Source of the DNA: Actinomycetota bacterium
Lineage (GTDB): Bacteria > Actinomycetota > Thermoleophilia > UBA2241
Reading direction: 5' to 3'
DNA: 7,189 nucleotides
NCBI GenBank assembly: GCA_003132645.1
Contig: PKYM01000304.1
Coordinates: forward strand, 373 to 7,561
Below, one piece after another: positions 6,241 through 7,189 of the stretch. The stretch's first letter is position 1, and the number at the start of each line of letters is the position of its first letter. Under the pieces are notes generated by a model. That model ran no database searches. It had not been told where the DNA came from and was given only the letters and a program-made list of their open reading frames with translations. The position numbers were made by a program, and so were the translations under genes.

Positions 6241-6287
6241 GTGTGAGTGAGCGCTCACACACTAGACCAGTCGCGCAGGCTGGTCAA
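6204..6287 (-). promoter_or_regulatory. Orphan promoter with lac-like operator, Shine-Dalgarno and GTG start; gene body lost
   Basis: On the minus strand TTGACC (6282-6287), a 17-nt spacer and TAGTGT (6259-6264) form a good sigma70-type promoter. Right after the -10 box, centred on the expected start point, is GTGAGCGCTCAC (6247-6258), a perfect 12-bp palindrome extended to 20 bp (6243-6262) with one A-A mismatch. Its core equals that of the symmetric lac operator and has the central CG typical of LacI-family sites. It is followed by AGGAGG (6230-6235), 5 nt, and GTG (6222-6224) reading MPVRML before a TAG at 6204-6206. All parts needed to start a regulated gene are present, but the codons run into the permease tail. 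Confidence 0.6.
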
Positions 6288-6381
6288 ATCGGCGTTCACA
6301 ACGGCGAGTATCAGCAGGCCCGCCACGCGCGACCGCGCCGATGCCCCTGCGCCGGCCTCCCAACCGCAGCTTCGTGTCGCG

Positions 6382-6768
6382 TTACAGCAGTTCGCCCACC
6401 TCGTCCGCCGTCACCACAAGCACGCCGCGAGCCCAAGGGAAGCTCGCACGCGTCGCGTCCATGTGGTCGCCTGTCGTCTGGATCTCGCCTCTGCCCCGGA
6501 CCAAGCATCCCTTTCCCGATCCGGTGACGCCGGTGACGGCGCGGGTGCCCCACATCATCTCTACGCGGGCGTCGCTCGCGAGGTTGCTCTCGAGGCGCGC
6601 CATGCCGCCCACGGGGACGCGGAACACACCGTCGTCGCTGTACCCCAACGTGCGGATGTAGTCTCCCCACGTGCCCACCACGTGCGGGCCGTCAGGCCCG
6701 GCCGTAGCGATGGCCGCCCACTCCGCCTTCTCGACGACCTCCCGGCACACTTCGTTGATCTCAGCCAT
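6382..6768 (-). CDS. Pyridoxamine 5'-phosphate oxidase-family (FMN-binding split-barrel) protein
   Basis: The 128-residue protein matches the small single-domain PPOX family. The opening AEWAAIATAGPDGPHVVGTWGDYI (about 15-38) gives the first barrel strands, VPVGGMARLESNLASDARVE (51-70) the FMN-contact region, GSGKGCLVRGRGEIQTTG (83-100) the later strands, and FPWARGVLVVTADEVGELL (110-128) the usual end. It looks complete. Members bind FMN, F420 or haem and act as small reductases or oxidases; the substrate cannot be told. The start ATG (6766-6768) is set by a perfect AGGAGG at 6775-6780, 6 nt upstream; the frame stays open upstream to 7008 but shows no family similarity there. It lies upstream of and in the same direction as the orphan lac-like promoter, 94 nt away. 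I do not see its own promoter with confidence. Confidence 0.8.
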   Translation of the reverse strand: MAEINEVCREVVEKAEWAAIATAGPDGPHVVGTWGDYIRTLGYSDDGVFRVPVGGMARLESNLASDARVEMMWGTRAVTGVTGSGKGCLVRGRGEIQTTGDHMDATRASFPWARGVLVVTADEVGELL

Positions 6769-7189
6769 GATGAGCCTCCTGTGGATTGTCGCCCCATCAT
6801 CGCCCGAGATGGACGCTCCACAAACGCGCACCGCCCCGTGGGTATGCCTGAGCAAGGCGGAGCGACGCGGGAGACGAGAGGCGATGGAAAGCCGCGGCGA
6901 TCGCCCTCGACGAGACCAGGCCGGGTCCCTCTCTGGGCGGGCGGGAATCGTTGCCGCGGTGAGAGCGCGCGACGGAGGGCTCGTTGACCTCAGCGGACTC
7001 GAACCCATGAGACGAGTAGCAGCCGCTCTCTCAGTAGGCCGGTGAGGGCCCCGGTGACCGATGCCGAGGCCGCAACATGACTTCGTATCATGTTGTGGTC
7101 ACAAATCAGGCCACTTTGCTGGGCCAAACGGTGATCGGCCGACGGGTTGCCGACGCCCCGGTGAGGCTAGCCCGGATCTTTCACGAAGC
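6769..7189. other. Gene-free right end with inverted repeats
   Basis: I find no supportable gene here on either strand. It holds the upstream region of the split-barrel gene, three copies of CCGGTGA (7039-7045, 7051-7057, 7158-7164), and the inverted repeats listed separately. The last 25 bases might be the edge of a mobile element, but nothing proves it. Confidence 0.4.
7073..7104. repeat. Two overlapping inverted repeats
   Basis: CAACATGA (7073-7080), a 7-nt spacer and TCATGTTG (7088-7095) form a perfect 8-bp stem. Overlapping its right arm is TTGTG-GT-CACAA (7093-7104), with 5-bp arms. The site could be an operator pair, a hairpin or part of an insertion-sequence end; no adjacent gene start helps to decide. 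Confidence 0.4.

Noticed and set aside
6241..6262. The lac-like palindrome as a transcription terminator of the permease.
   Set aside because: There is no T-run, and its exact position at the start point of a good leftward promoter fits an operator better.
6247..6987. A 246-codon plus-strand frame across the split-barrel gene and its upstream region.
   Set aside because: It is antisense to a conserved protein with a perfect Shine-Dalgarno site, and its own translation is low-complexity and unlike any family.
6985..7050. The minus strand carries GGTTCGAGTCC (about 6997-7007), an exact match to the tRNA T-arm consensus, suggesting a tRNA or tRNA-derived attachment site.
   Set aside because: The T-stem has two mismatches, and no acceptor, D or anticodon stem of correct geometry can be drawn around it. 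At best it is a very decayed tRNA piece.
1..7189. CRISPR array, rRNA, or phage gene module.
   Set aside because: No regularly spaced repeats, no rRNA-like segments and no phage structural genes are visible.

Overview
The window is high-GC bacterial DNA. It has Shine-Dalgarno sites, a two-gene operon with a 16-nt gap, and two genes with a -10 box about 10 nt before the start codon and no clear Shine-Dalgarno site, which suggests leaderless transcription. Together with a GC-rich IS fragment of integrase type, this points to an actinobacterium-like genome, possibly a deep lineage such as Thermoleophilia. That placement is inference, because there is no rRNA or other marker here.

Four genes look complete: a metal-dependent TIM-barrel isomerase/epimerase (518-1294, +), a transaldolase-family gene and a HisC-like aminotransferase in one operon (4999 down to 2656, -), and a small FMN-binding split-barrel protein (6768 down to 6382, -).

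Almost everything between them is a fragment. From left to right these are: a 5'-truncated Clp/HSP100 AAA+ ATPase (1-434, -); a Crp/DUF294-type sensor domain that stops after 125 residues (1308-1685, +); the 5' end of an IS transposase (about 1954 to 1684, -); an internal, frameshifted piece of kdpD (about 2575 to 1955, -); a palindrome-rich block (2576-2647) where kdpD breaks off and the aminotransferase operon ends; a frameshifted aldehyde dehydrogenase C-terminus (about 5262-5490, +); an amino-acid permease cut after about 200 residues (5620-6240, +); and, running into the cut permease from the other side, a complete promoter, lac-like operator, Shine-Dalgarno site and GTG start whose gene body is gone (6287 down to 6204, -). 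The right end (6769-7189) has no gene I can support but carries inverted repeats.

The main story is mosaic structure: at least five breakpoints inside genes within 7 kb, beside intact genes in sugar and amino-group metabolism. Either this is a real scrap region shaped by insertion sequences and palindromes, or the contig is partly a chimera. Reads spanning about 1682, 1954, 2575 and 6213 would decide. Among the intact genes, the transaldolase-aminotransferase pair is the best candidate for an uncharacterised pathway.
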